Shown: positions 1 to 11,436, numbered from the stretch's first letter. The stretch is DNA of 64,000 nucleotides from Gonocerus acuteangulatus (GCA_946811695.1 OX328125.1:45994845-46058844), one strand, 5' to 3'. Translations and numbers: made by a program. The notes: generated by a model from the sequence alone, not told the origin.

Positions 1-484
1 GCACACATATATATTCTTTAAGTTCATTGTTTGTTTACAATCATATTCAGATTCAATTTTTCACGCGTCACTGGTCATACTAAAATGGCCGACTTTAGAC
101 CTAAAGTGTTTTACAACAAATTTATCTATTATTTAATAGGTGCTCCGCATATATTGAGGTATTTTATTAAGTGCATTTGATAAGTAAAGTTTGAATCTTA
201 GATTAAAAAACTTTTTTAACGATGACAAAAAATCTATAATCTCCGATAGGGCGCCTATAGATTGATGGATTGAGGTTAATAAAATAAAAGTGTCTTATCC
301 AAAGAATGCAAACACAGATATCATACATTTTTATATATAATGCATATTCTACACTTAAATTTGAAATAATGTCAACATTTTTATTTTCTATATCGGAAAA
401 AGACGCATTTAATGTATTTGGTACACGAATAAGTTAATCATACATAGGTGTTTAAATTATGCTATGAAGTATTTCTAGTTTAAA
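1..484. other. AT-rich DNA with no recognised feature
   Basis: I see no coding pattern, splice-supported exon or clear terminal inverted repeat here. The stretch is AT-rich, uneven in composition, and probably intergenic or very old repeat. Confidence 0.4.
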
Positions 485-670
485 GCGGCCCCTACACGGT
501 CAGTAATAATGACATTACCTTATCAAAATTACAGTAATAATGATAGTGTAAAGTGGACAAAGTTGGAATGACGAACAGTAATGATGTGAATCCGGATATT
601 CTGATCTCGGCTTCATCATTACTGAAAGTGGAGGGGATACTGTCATTAGTAATGATGGTGTAGGGGGCGC
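485..670. mobile_element. Small terminal-inverted-repeat element (MITE)
   Basis: The left end reads gcggcccctacacggtcagt and the right end is its near inverted complement (gtgtagggggcgc). Between them, short motifs of the type agtaatgat recur on both strands. It has no coding capacity. A degenerate relative ends near 1783 with the inverted form of the same terminus (actcaccgtgtaa). The superfamily is not assignable because I cannot define a target-site duplication. Confidence 0.5.
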
Positions 671-825
671 TACATCATTAATCCGTCATTACTCAGTCTA
701 TCTCGAGCTGTAACTAGGTGAAACAGATGTAAAGGTTAAACTAGATTGAGTAGAAAGGGCAAAAAATAAGATGAATTGAAATGGAAATGTATGACTCTAC
801 CTTGGTAACATTATAGTTATAAAAG

Positions 826-870
<45 letters not shown>
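826..870. repeat. (TA)n microsatellite
   Basis: About 40 bp of uninterrupted TA dinucleotides. It is one of at least ten such arrays in the window. Confidence 0.95.
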
Positions 871-871
<1 letters not shown>

Positions 872-1679
872 ATATATATCAAAGTAACGAATCCGCATTA
901 AGTCTAATTAAAATATATCATAGAATAGACTTTTCACATTCGTTACTTTGCATTTGTATCGACGATATAAAATAGGTTGAAAGTGCTTTATTTTTTATAT
1001 CGACTTTAGAAAATAATGTTGACGTGATTCTTTTTCCAATTCATTTTTCTTATAGAGTAGATTAGAAGAAAATATAATCGTTAAACTATAATTTATATTT
1101 CGTCAAATATATTCAAAAATATGCTTACGTTTTCAAGCAAACTAGTATTAAACATTTTTTTACACCAAAAATAATAGCAGATTTAAAATCAGCACCCCAA
1201 GAAACCCTAACGTGGTGAATAATATTGAAAACAAAAAATAATGATTTTTCCCAGTCTGGAAGAGAAAAATTTGTAAGCGAAAAATTAATGTGACGTTTTG
1301 AAATTCAATATCTCCCCTTGAGATAATCCGATTTTTACGTCATTGAAATCTTTCAAAAGAAGAAAGACTCCTTTTTCTAACCATATGGATGACTATTGTA
1401 TTATCTCAAAAGGTACTTGCGAAAAATGGTTATCCAAATAAAAATAAAATGTGAACTTTTTTGCACATAACCTCTGTCCCAGAACACTTGGAAACGCCCC
1501 GTTTGGAAGGATATGTGTCATATTAAGGCCTTTACGAACGTTTCACGTGTTTCTTTGTGGCTAGTGTCGCAATTATAGCTACACAGGCGACTTTGCGAGG
1601 ATCCATTATTAACAAACGCTTCTGTCACGGAGATCACAATGCATACTGAAGAAAAGTAATGACATAAAAAATGATCCTT

Positions 1680-1785
1680 GGAATGACGGTGTAAGGTGTA
1701 TATTGTAATGATGATATGGAATGACGAGAGTTGAATAGTAATGACATCACTGATAATGACATTATTACTCACCGTGTAATAGTTA
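1680..1785. repeat. Degenerate second copy of the 485-670 element
   Basis: This block is rich in aatgac and taatgat motifs and ends in gacattattactcaccgtg, the inverted complement of the start of the 485-670 element. The left end cannot be placed. It may be a fragment or a highly diverged copy. Confidence 0.35.
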
Positions 1786-2034
1786 TGTTCAAGCTTCTAA
1801 TTTTGAACGCGTCATAGTGGTGTCAAGAAGGGCTTATTACTTATCAGCCCAAAAAAATAATAAAATGTCCAGCACACAGGAGCTGCAGAACTAAGCACAT
1901 TCCACATCACGGTAGGTAGTATCCACCGCAATACTGAACAATTGTTTAAAACAACCTACATAAATAATTTTTTATTTATTTAAATTTCATTTGTGGCGAG
2001 ATTCTTAGCAAGGTTACACACATTTTTTCCGTTA

Positions 2035-2277
2035 GGGTGAGTTTACATCTGACACTTCTCACAGGGAATATATCACAGGAGTCGGACAGATAGTTATCAT
2101 AATTATTGTATCCGACACCTGAGATTTATTTCCTGCGAGAAGTGTCAGATGTAAACGCACCCTTTTAGCTCGTAATAGAAATATATATCTCAGACATAAA
2201 TTGTTGGCAGTTTAAATTAGTTACAATTTCTGTCTGGCATAAATATCCTGCAATAACTATCAGATGTAAATGTACTT
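2035..2277 (-). mobile_element. Composite hairpin MITE, copy 1 (Harbinger-like)
   Basis: The first 128 bp form a near-perfect hairpin: gggtgagtttacatctgaca at the left is mirrored by a match ending in gtaaacgcaccc near 2162. A second segment follows, ending in the same terminus (ctatcagatgtaaatgtac). Copies at 31845-32087 and 45188-45433 have the same two-part structure in the opposite orientation and show 3-bp TTA/TAA duplications. These are typical of PIF/Harbinger MITEs. Confidence 0.65.
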
Positions 2278-2534
2278 TTAGGGACGTATTAATATTTTGG
2301 ATCCGGAATAAACCCCCCTCTCCAGATGAGCCGATATTACTGGTTAACAAACACGTCCAATTGTTTTAATTTGGGGCAAATAAAAATTGTGTCCGCTCTA
2401 GTGTTAACAGGCAGGGTCGTTGAACGTTAAAAGATATCTTCCAAAATTTATTTCAGGACGGCGACCCAAGTTGCTATATTCTTTAGGAAGTTGCCAAAAG
2501 CTTTTGAAAAGCACTAGGCACCGTAAATATATAA

Positions 2535-2539
<5 letters not shown>

Positions 2540-2631
<92 letters not shown>
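2540..2631. repeat. (TA)n microsatellite
   Basis: About 90 bp of TA repeats broken once by aaat. It ends directly against a SINE-tail fragment (tttacggcgcatcgacat). Confidence 0.95.
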
Positions 2632-2633
<2 letters not shown>

Positions 2634-2672
2634 CGGCGCATCGACATCTAGGCCATTAGCGCCTACCAGCGT
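2632..2672 (-). repeat. SINE tail fragment (GCGCC-tail family)
   Basis: The segment acggcgcatcgacatctagg followed by ccattagcgcc matches the 3' tail of the tRNA-headed SINE at 44778-44923. Only the tail is present. It sits at the edge of a (TA)n array. Confidence 0.6.
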
Positions 2673-2734
2673 ATATAGCAAATAATTTGGGGGGGGGGGT
2701 AGAACTGGGATCACCGACGCATTTGGGGTGTAGG

Positions 2735-2915
2735 GAAAATTTTAAATATTTTAGTGTAAAATGGTGGGTTTTAAGGTCCTCTAGACATCTAGTAGACCAG
2801 GGTAAATGTAGAAGACATTTTTCGTGCCTATAGGCCATTTTTTACATAAAATTTTATCAACAAAACAAAATTTCGGGGGGGGGGCTGCAGTCCCCTCCCT
2901 TATATACGCCCATGA
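2735..2915. repeat. Unclassified dispersed repeat, copy 1
   Basis: A stretch containing ttttaaatattttagtgtaa and later accagggtaaatgtagaag, followed by a long G run and a ctgcag block. It matches 37917-38085 in order and orientation. No coding capacity is seen. G/C runs at the end (gggggggggg, cccctccc) are typical of this family. Confidence 0.5.
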
Positions 2916-3428
2916 CCAGGCAACTACCTACTTCTTCGGGAAAACGTCTAAATGATCACAAGATTATCCTAACAAAATAATGAACAACGCAGCCTAACCT
3001 GTCTGATAAGACGAGTGATAAGAGATAAGGAAGCCGGTAACTGCGGGGATCAGTTTGTTTAGCAAGAGTTGTAAGGTGGGGATGAGAATATCGTTTACCT
3101 TTAAAGCCGAGATTCCCCTCAACAGCTGATTCCTCACAACAGGACGAGAAATATTTTTTAAGCCTCTACTAAAACTGACACTTAAGTTCTTCACAACACT
3201 ATTTTTTAAATGTTTATAATATCTAGTGAAGGATGTCTGAATTAACTACTCAAAGAAGGGAAAGTCTCAGAGAGCGAAACGCCATGTTTCAAGCTCGAGA
3301 CAGCACTGTTATGTAATCTAATGAGGCAGGAGGTAAAGGTATAATTATATTTACTGACACTACGCTGTAGGAATTATGAAATGATAAATCTGCTCAGATA
3401 ATATAAATTGATAACTTATGTTCTTTTG

Positions 3429-3430
3429 TG

Positions 3431-3506
<76 letters not shown>
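3429..3506. repeat. (TA)n microsatellite
   Basis: TA repeat interrupted by a single tatg. The open reading frame that crosses it encodes only (YI)n and is not a gene. Confidence 0.95.
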
Positions 3507-3509
<3 letters not shown>

Positions 3510-3519
3510 GGGCGAGTTT

Positions 3520-3850
3520 AGCACTCCACTAATGAACTGGAGGACCTGATTTGAAATCCCGAGCAAGCACTAAAGATTTCTATCTTCTGGTGTCTTCGTT
3601 CATGGGTTGGATTCGGCGTCCCTGACCGCCCGTAGGCCAACCCATCCTTTAAATAATTTATTAATTGGTACCTTGGTGCTAATAACCCTAGCAGTCAAAG
3701 CAGCAAAGGGAAAATCAGGCGGCCAGAGCATAGTACTGACAACACTATCCGCCTAGTGTGCGATATGGTCATGAATCAGAGACCTCTATAGTATCAGCCC
3801 CTAAAGGCCCTCGTGGCCTATTACGGGGCTGATATAGATAAAAGATATTT
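3520..3850. repeat. GC-richer dispersed-repeat-like segment, unclassified
   Basis: This 330-bp stretch is less AT-rich than its flanks and non-coding. It ends in a short inverted repeat (tcagcccctaaagg ... acggggctga). The composition suggests the 3' end of a retroelement, but no diagnostic domain is present. Confidence 0.3.
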
Positions 3851-4779
3851 TACTTGGTTACTTCCATCATTTGTTTTGTACTTAACGAAGCTCTGTATAA
3901 ATCTATTGTTTCTTTGCTAAAAAGAAGTGTTTTATTAATCAATCCAGCACCTAAGAAAATGTTTTTAACTGATTTGCATGCTTTTGATGATATTGTATAC
4001 TGCTTTTCTTCGTTAATTTTTAGCTGGAGTAGGCTGTCAGAGATCATTCCTCTACATGTTAACGCTTCAACGGTTAACTATTTGAATCTCATTATATATT
4101 TGAAATATGTTCAAGTAAATTAAATGGGAATTAAAACAAAAAATAAACATTTGATCGTTGTAATTGAGAACGTTGTAATTTGTAATATACAGGGTGTCCC
4201 ATATTGAGATGTCATAACTTTAAGGGTTTACTCTGCATCTTATTTGCAGTTCAGGGACGCAGAAATGAGCGTTCTATCTCAACATGCAGAGGAGCTACTC
4301 AAACTTTTGTCTTTTTTAAAAACTACTGGCTTTTCTAAATAAAAACTGAGTTTTCGGAATTTGTGATCAATGCACCGTAAATAAAGACCACATTTTTAGA
4401 ATCTACATTAAATTTCCAATAAGAAACACCCGTTATTGAAATATTACCATGTACATTAAGATCAATATTCAAAGGCATATAGATGAGAACGTTTAATATT
4501 AGTTTTTTATTAAATTATTCAATATTTTCTTAATCAGCTATTTTTAGTCTTAGAGGTTTGCCTCCGCCACAAAAGTTGCATTATTTAATACGCTTCAAAA
4601 TGGTACCTCGTAGTTTAAGATAAAAATCTATTTCAATCTAATTGTTTCTGATTTCCTAACCCAATAAATGTGCTTCAGCGTGAAGGAGCCATTCTGAACA
4701 AATTCTTTAATTTCACACGATGATGGCGATGTCCCATGCTTCCCAAACTACAGGACGTTTATTACACAAGCCCATCTAT

Positions 4780-4872
4780 CAAATATTAACTCACTCTGGT
4801 TTCAAATGGATGGTTGCCCAGCTGAAAATGGACGAATGGTGACGGAATGGCTGAACAGTGAATTTCAGAACC
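4780..4872 (+). pseudogene. Tc1/mariner-type transposase fragment, left arm
   Basis: The plus strand encodes LWFQMDGCPAENGRMVTEWL, which resembles the block around the second catalytic Asp of IS630/Tc1/mariner transposases (family pattern W-x-Q-x-D-G-x-P-A-H). The fragment is short, without start or stop, and is mirrored by the minus-strand fragment at 5290-5580. It cannot be functional. Confidence 0.65.
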
Positions 4873-5289
4873 GTTCCCACACTACGTACACACATTTTTT
4901 GCTCTGAATAAGGATAGGAGTACAATTCGAAATCAAGGGTGAAAGAATTTAGAAGAACATATTGGTAATAAATACCATTATTGTAAATACAATGTATACA
5001 TGTATTATATGGTTATGCCTTAGGGTCTTTGTAATATTGATTCTATTCTATTTAATTAAATTTCTGCTTAAAAGTAAACTGGGTTATACATTACAAAAAT
5101 TTGAAATTGTATACAAAAAACACTCTCCTGTAGTTAAAAAGCGAAAAAAATACATTTAAATGAAAGGCACCCTCAAAAGTTGCTTAAAATGTTACCTCGT
5201 TTTCCTAGGAAAAATCTATAGAAATCTATGGGGAGAAAAAAATGGTTATTACTGTGGACTAATACCTATTTGTCCAGTAGATTTTCAAA

Positions 5290-5580
5290 ATGTCTACAAA
5301 TATAAGCTTAACATCTAACTGAATCCACGGCATTAGGGAGGTCGTCTTGTTTTTGAGTTCTCATGAGCTGGCACTGCTCCTGGGTCCTCGGGCTCTGAGT
5401 ACACTCTGGTCTTCAATGTTCCAAATACATAGAAATCTAGAGGATTCAGATCAAGAGGTAATAGAACTGGTCCAATGTGGCCGATACAACGATTAGGGAA
5501 TTCAGTGTTCAGCTATTCCGTCACCACTCGTCCACTATGAGCTGGGCAACCATCCATTTGAAACCAGAGTGAGTTGTTAT
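5290..5580 (-). pseudogene. Tc1/mariner-type transposase fragment, right arm
   Basis: The minus strand encodes FPNRCIGHIGPVLLPLDLNP, then LDFYVFGTLKTRVYSEP. This corresponds to the family segment with P-D-L-T-P-L-D-F-x-L-W-G that precedes the third catalytic residue. There is a stop codon just upstream (TAG in place of a Trp codon). It reaches further toward the C-terminus than the left-arm fragment. It is non-functional debris of the parental transposon. Confidence 0.7.
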
Positions 5581-5917
5581 TTGGTAGATGGGCTTGTGTA
5601 ATAAACCTCACGTAGTTTGGGAAGGATGGGATATCGCCATCATCGTGTGAAATTAAAGAATTTGTTCAGAAAGGGTCCTTCACGCTGAAGCACATTTATT
5701 GGTTTTGACTTGGAAATCAGAAAAAAATAGATTGAAATCTATTTTTATCTTAAACTACGAGGTACCATTTTGAAGCGTATCAAATAATGCAACTTTTGTG
5801 GCGGAGGCAAACCTCTAAGTTTAAAAATAGCTGATTAAGAAAATATTGAATAATTTCATAAAAAAACTAGTATTAAACGTTCTCATCTATATGCCTTTGA
5901 ATATTGCTCTTAATTTA

Positions 5918-7095
5918 TTTTTTTATTTATTTATTCCATGTGAGCTCCGTAACAGTGGCGATGAGCTCATTGGGACGACAGAAGAAAGGTTCGTTAAATA
6001 TTAGTCAGTTTGTCCAATAAAACAAAATAAAACATAAAGAAATAAAAGAGAAAGAACAAGATGTTGCTATTAAATAAAACCAAAATAAAATATTACATAT
6101 ACCTTTGAATATAAGTGTGCTGCTTTTAAGTGTGTAAGGAGTATATGGATGTACGGGCTACCTTCAGTAAGTAAGTCGTGTAAGTTGTAAGGAATTGTCA
6201 AGTCGCTGCGTTGTCTACAGTCTGTCAGTATATGTTTAACAGTTAGAGTTCTGTTACACTGTCTGCACGTTGGTCTTTCTTTTCTGTCCAGTAAGTATGA
6301 GTGGGCAAGTCGAGTGTGGCCTATCCGAAGCCTGGATAAAATTACGTCGTCCTGACGAGAAAATTGTTCTGTTTTCCAAGTTCTTGTCGTGTTCTTAATT
6401 TCTTTTAATTTGCATGTACTCTTTGACCAATCTCTCTTCCATTCATACAGTGTGTTAGTTCGTATTGTTTTGCTTAAATCGGATGAAGTAATTGTATTTA
6501 TGTCTGGTATAGGTCGGTTCGTTGCTAGTTTTGCCTGTCGGTCTACAGCTGTACTCATGTCGATGTCTTCGTGTCCTGGTACCCATAGCAACGTAATGTG
6601 TTTGTTTTTACTTTGTAGAATGTTAATGTGTGTAAATATGTTCTTGATAACTGGAAGTGTGCTGTAAATGTTCTGTATGGACATTAAGGAACTTAAGGAG
6701 TCTGTACAAACAGTGATTGCGTCAGTCTGAGCATTATGAATGTTAGTTAGTGCTAGAAGTATTCCGTAAAGTTCCGCTGTAAATATGGTCGTTGTTTCTG
6801 GTAATTTGATTAGGTAACAGTTTCCTTCACAATTGCAGCTGCTCCTGTGCCAGAGTTCGTCTTGGATCCGTCGGTAAAAGTATATAATGTTCTCGGGTAT
6901 TGTCTCATTATTGAATTAATTGTATTTTTATAAAATAATTTGGATGTTGGTTCAGTCTTTTTGTATTTAGTTAGTGTCAAGTCAATCCTTAAGTTCCTCA
7001 ATCTCCAAGGTGGTGTGTTAGTGAAATTGTGTTGAAGTATTGAAGATTCTTTTAGACTTGAATTCCTTCTATCTTCTAGTGTTCTTACGACAAAA
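5918..7095 (-). mobile_element. 5'-truncated non-LTR retrotransposon (I/Jockey-like LINE)
   Basis: The insertion is 1178 bp on the minus strand and is flanked by a perfect 9-bp duplication, cttaattta (5909-5917 and 7096-7104). It ends at 5918 in an A-rich tail (aataaataaataaaaaaa in the element's sense). Coding sequence runs from the truncated 5' end through RNase H to a C-terminal CCHC-like zinc knuckle. It sits in the right arm of the mariner-derived foldback, so it inserted after that element. Confidence 0.85.
6070..7095 (-). pseudogene. LINE ORF2 C-terminal part: RNase H and zinc knuckle
   Basis: Reading minus, the motifs appear in order: YTFTDGSKTNSGTGAAAIV (first RNase H Asp), TAELYGILLAL (Glu), VCTDSLSSLMSIQ (second Asp), ITLLWVPGHEDI (His region), then the cysteine cluster CRQCNRTLTVKHILTDC. 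These are the RNase H and downstream CCHC signatures of I/Jockey-clade LINEs. A frameshift near 6810-6830 separates the first RNase H motif from the rest, and the reverse transcriptase is missing. It is a dead 5'-truncated copy. Confidence 0.85.
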
Positions 7096-7369
7096 CTTAA
7101 TTTACATGGTAATATTTCAATAACGGGTGTTTCTTATTGGAAATTTAATGTAGATTCTAAAAATTTGGTTTTTATTTGCGATGCATTGTTCACGAATTCC
7201 GAAAACTCTGTTTTTCTTTAGAAAAGCCAGTAGTTTTTAAAAAAGACAAAAGTTTGAGTAGCTCCTCTGCATGTTGAGATAGAACGCTCATTTCTGCGTC
7301 CATGAACTACAAATGAGATGTAGAATAAACCCCTAAAATTATGACATCTCAATGTGGGACACCCTGTAT

Positions 7370-8400
7370 ATGTAGGTATATATAACATAAGGTAGGGTAG
7401 AAACAATAACTAGAATTATGTATGGTGTCTTAAACGGGGTAAGTTATGCCGCGGTATAACCAACCCCCGGCCATCGGCACTTTAGACCCTGTTAGTAATA
7501 TGCTAACATGTATTTCAATTTTTAAAAACATATTGTACACATTGTTATTTTACACAGTCCTTACGATTCTCTAATAAATTTTTAACATTATATTATAACG
7601 CTCAAAACAATAGCTTGACCATAAAATATTTACTTTCACGGCACCTGCAGATCTGTTGCTGCTAGCAACTAAGACCGCGGTACTGATGCAATGGATAACT
7701 TATGGGAAAGCATTCATTCGGGCAGGAATAGGATGTATCTAGGTGTTTTCTTCGTCGAGAAAATCTCATCGCCACAACCTACCCCCGGCACCCCCCCCCC
7801 CTCGGCCCTTATTTTATTTATGATATATGTCCGACACGTTTCGAGCCTTTTTCGAAACGCTTCAGGGACACTTCTTGTCAGGAAGTACTTTCGTCGTCAT
7901 GTTTTCTCGATGAAGTATATTACCTCATAGAGAGTGTATGGTGACGAGACTTCCTAACAAGAAGCGTCTCTCAAGAGGTGTAAAAAAACTACGCTATACC
8001 CCCCAAAGAACTGAAAACAATTTACAAATATTTTGGGTTACCCTTAAGAGGACGACCCAAAATATTGAGCCGTCAAAAGGGGCTATATTTTATTCTTTTA
8101 TCACTAGTCTATTTTACTGAAACAATATCTTTCGGCGTAAATTTTAATTGTCACTAAGTAATTTATTTCATAGGACTAAACATTTTACTCCTTTCATTTC
8201 CTTTAAATACCTTCGATCAAACCATTCGATTTCCTTCATCCTGTTTCATTAACAGATTCTAGATATGAAGTACACTCTCTCTATCTCATTAATACATTCT
8301 AGAATACACTTTATAAGACATAGAACAGATAAATGATTTTATGTTACAGCGTCTTATTATATTATTTTAATTATAAAAGAGTAAATGAAGGGAAAAGATT
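7370..8400. other. Non-coding stretch, nothing assigned
   Basis: It contains a C run (ccccccccccc near 7790) and an imperfect inverted pair, acgtttcgag / tcgaaacgc (about 7835-7860), but no gene or classifiable element. Short open frames here lack any recognisable domain. Confidence 0.4.
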
Positions 8401-8405
8401 AAACA

Positions 8406-8408
<3 letters not shown>

Positions 8409-8468
<60 letters not shown>
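8409..8468. repeat. (TA)n microsatellite
   Basis: About 60 bp of TA repeats. Confidence 0.95.
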
Positions 8469-8472
<4 letters not shown>

Positions 8473-8597
8473 TATTATGTACTAAAGCGGACATTTAGAA
8501 AAAAAAAAAACAAAAAAAACCGCTATTTTGCCATTACCAGTTCATGGGAAAAGATGTTTATGATAAATGAGAGATTTAATAAAAACCACTTTCAGTT

Positions 8598-8607
<10 letters not shown>

Positions 8608-8656
<49 letters not shown>
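8608..8656. repeat. Poly(A) tract
   Basis: About 49 consecutive A residues. This is compatible with the tail of a decayed plus-strand retroposed sequence, but the upstream body is not recognisable. Confidence 0.8.
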
Positions 8657-8660
<4 letters not shown>

Positions 8661-8989
8661 CCCAAACCTTATAAATCTCTGATAACTTACAATAATTACT
8701 CATTGGACTTCATAAGTCCAAAGTGGAGTTTTGCAGTGATCAGCGGAGCTTAATCTAATTTAATTTAATTTTTTTTAAGGAATTATTTTATTGGAAGAAG
8801 AGCTGAAAAAATTATAATATGCTCTTTTCGTTTTAACTTTCATGATAACATACTTTCTTGATAGTTTGAATGCTTCTCTTCAGTGGTTGAATTAATCAAA
8901 CGGAGAATGGGAGCCAGGTGATACCCACAGGTGTGTACGTTGTAGAACGTGGAAACGGCAAAGGGGAAGCATTTTAAAGCCTCTAAAAT

Positions 8990-9440
8990 TCACCCCCGTC
9001 TATAACCACCCACCTTCGATCATCATGATATGGATATCTCCGTGAGCCTCCGGGTTTTCGCAAGATGGTGGTGCTCACCCCGGTGTTCTTCCACCCTGGA
9101 TCAGAGTGCTATGAGATAAGCTCAATTCAGAACTAGGATGTTTTAGCCACTCAACTACAGTGCATCCAACACACAACGTGTCCCCTGCCACCAACACCAC
9201 CCATAGTACCATTGTTGAGCACCCATAGGACCTACCTGATATCCGGTAGGTGGGAGGGTCCCCTGCTCCTTGCATGCATAGCCTGTCATCGTTGGCCATG
9301 CCTGCCGAACCAAGGTCCGACAAGCAATCCCAACCCGCACGTGGAGTGGACCCCAAAGAGTCACCCCCGACGTGAAAAGGCGATCTCGGATTCTGGGGGG
9401 GGGGGGTCACCCTCCTTGCCGACGCACCCTTAGATGATAG
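8990..9440. other. Isolated GC-rich island of unknown origin
   Basis: About 450 bp are strongly GC-richer than everything around them. They contain G/C runs (gggggggggg near 9397) and short overlapping frames on both strands, none with a recognised domain. It could be a 3' UTR of an unrecognised mobile element, a satellite monomer or a CpG-rich unit. Confidence 0.35.
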
Positions 9441-10523
9441 TGGACAGCTTATCAGGATTGTTCGAAACTGCGAGTGAGAAAAATTGAGAGCCGTTGGAAA
9501 GTCGGCCGGACAAGGCAGAAGAAATGAATTGTAAAACGGTTAAGTGGGTACGTCCACCATTCCTAACTTATTTTTAAGTTGCCCTAATTATTACCGCAAT
9601 TTTGTTCATCGAGAATCTCTAACTCAAACAGCTAAAATAACTCTCAGTATCTAGGAATTTTATTCAAAATGAGGACTGGTTTCAAGCAGGCCGAAGTAAG
9701 CTTTGGTGAATTAAGAAACGAGTGTCAAAAAGGTAAGTCCCACACCTCCTCTCCCACTTATTCTTCTCCATCCCCCTAATTGCTAAAACTTTATTATTAT
9801 ACTTCACAAATCCAAAACTCATGAAAATAACTACGTAAAGAAAAGTATTAAAATAATATTACCTTTTAAAACAATATTATTATTCTTACTAATTTATGAA
9901 TTACTATGAATAAATTAGTGCTATCAACTATTAATATTAGTTTCTATATTAATAGTAATTAATTAATAATTTAGTATATTTTTATACATACTCGCCAAAT
10001 ACAGTTCTTCCCTTCATTCCGTTTAATCATAATAAAATTGCCCCCAAATTTTATCTTAAGTGTAGTTCTAAATTACATTGACACAATCGACTACAATTGA
10101 ACAGATCACAAGTTTCTCTCTAACTGTTTTTAAACTGCTACAAACCTATGTAAATTTTCAAACATGCTCGTATAATTTAAAATGACAGCCGAAGGTCAGT
10201 TTGGTTTGTCCAACAAGACAGTAAGAACAATTAAATGTATAATACCTTCACGGAAATAAAAGCTTTGAACTGATTTATCTGTCAGGTTTATTTACTTATA
10301 TTTTTGAGTTTTCTATTGATTTACAAACGCTCAAAATAGCAGTACGCTTTCTTTTAATTCACGTGGTAAGTATTTCGACTGTAGCTGTGAGTTTGATACC
10401 CAAAAAAAAACTGGTGACATTTATTCCCAAAAAAAGGTAAGAACTGACAATAAACGTTTGCTTACTTGTATAACACGTTCTAAAAAAAATCCGTTGTTGA
10501 AAGGGATAGAGTAAATATAATTA
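9441..10523. other. AT-rich DNA, nothing recognised
   Basis: There is no coding segment or repeat that I can relate to another part of the window. Short AT-rich self-complementary patches occur near 9850-9990. Confidence 0.4.
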
Positions 10524-11099
10524 CTTATTAAAAACACCTTATCATTTTGATCTTCACTTCGAACCAAAAAATTATTTATTCGTTCATTCCTCTTTTAAAT
10601 GAAGTTACGCTCTTTAGCCATTTTTACACTTAAAAGCATAGCTTCATAAGGTCAACCTCATAAGCGGGTTTCCTTCCTATGCAGAGAGGAAGGAAACGCG
10701 CTAAAAAAAACAGCAGCCTATTTTTTTACAATCAGTAATCTAAGCTTTATCATCCTGTCATAATTTTCAAACCAGGTTTTAAAACCACTCCACAATGAAA
10801 ATATGTAACACGAGGAGAAGAATAATGTTAGACGCAACCTTGCTTCTCTTCGTGTTATTTATATAAGAAGTGCTTCTCCTCGCGTTATTTTCATAGTGGA
10901 GGGGTGTTCTAAAATAAATGTTAATAGCTGGTTTGAAAATAATGCCAGGATACAAAGCCTAGACTACAGATTGTAAAAAAGAGGCTGCTGTTTTTAAGTG
11001 TGAAGACGGCTAAATGGCCGAAACGTAAGATAAATTAATAAATAAATAAGTTTTTGGCTTGAGGTGAAGATCAAAATGATAACGTGTTTTTAATAAGTT
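10524..11099. mobile_element. Foldback (inverted-repeat) element, about 0.58 kb
   Basis: Left-arm text such as cattttgatcttcacttcga, aacagcagcc, caaaccaggt and cacgaggagaag recurs inverted in the right arm (cttctcctcg, gctggtttg, ggctgctgtt, tgaagatcaaaatg). The arms are about 270 bp. The left arm carries an extra block at about 10643-10708 that belongs to another repeat family (see 11484-11575). There is no coding capacity. Confidence 0.7.
10643..10708. repeat. Copy of the 'cataaggtcaacctcataag' repeat
   Basis: This block, with its internal hairpin gtttccttcct ... aggaaggaaac, matches 11510-11575 and 39990-40055. It is present only in the left arm of the surrounding foldback, so it inserted there or was lost from the other arm. 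Confidence 0.55.
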
Positions 11100-11361
11100 T
11101 GATTTTGATTTATTAAAAAAATATAAGATAAATGTTTATATTCGCTGAGAAAAATCTAGCACACCTAGAATTATTGAACATAATTTAGAGCGTTGAGTGC
11201 AAACAGACAAATGATGGTAGGTGTACTACTCCATTGAGAAGACTTGCTAATAAAAAAAGACCCTGAAGAGGTGCGAAAAAGGCAAAAAATATGTCTCACT
11301 TAAATAATAAATGAAGTAGTTCAAAACAAAAGGTTGAAAACATTTTATTTATGTATGTATG

Positions 11362-11370
11362 TATATATAT

Positions 11371-11434
<64 letters not shown>
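11362..11434. repeat. (TA)n/(CA)n microsatellite
   Basis: A short acacac run followed by about 50 bp of TA repeats. The repeat at 11484-11575 lies just downstream. Confidence 0.95.

Positions 11435-11436
<2 letters not shown>

Larger units (their letters stand above)
4190..7366. mobile_element. Foldback element derived from a Tc1/mariner-type transposon
   Basis: Both ends read cagggtgtccca inward and are flanked by TA (4188-4189 and 7367-7368), the usual Tc1/mariner target. The inverted arms run 4190 to about 4862 on the left, paired with 7366-7105 plus 5917 to about 5515 on the right. They are long and similar (for example gaacgctcatttctgcgtc is mirrored in both). The right arm is interrupted by a LINE (5918-7095). 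Each arm carries a piece of the same broken DDE transposase, so the foldback arose by inverted duplication of transposon DNA. A single-arm relative lies at 32608-33165. Confidence 0.8.

Noticed and set aside
2420..2659. Open frame encoding (YI)n across a TA array, and similar frames at 3360-3566, 38951-39247, 39081-39314, 44502-44696 (upstream part), 52787-53041 and 60058-60243
   Set aside because: They are translations of TA microsatellites. At 44502-44615 only the part after the splice acceptor is real MEK coding sequence.
7825..7880. A further hammerhead-like motif (acgtttcgag ... tcgaaacgc)
   Set aside because: The CUGANGA box is not complete on either strand. Only the GAAAC part and an inverted repeat are present.
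9075..9433. Overlapping open frames in the GC-rich island
   Set aside because: Frames occur on both strands because stop codons are rare in GC-rich DNA. None has a recognisable motif.
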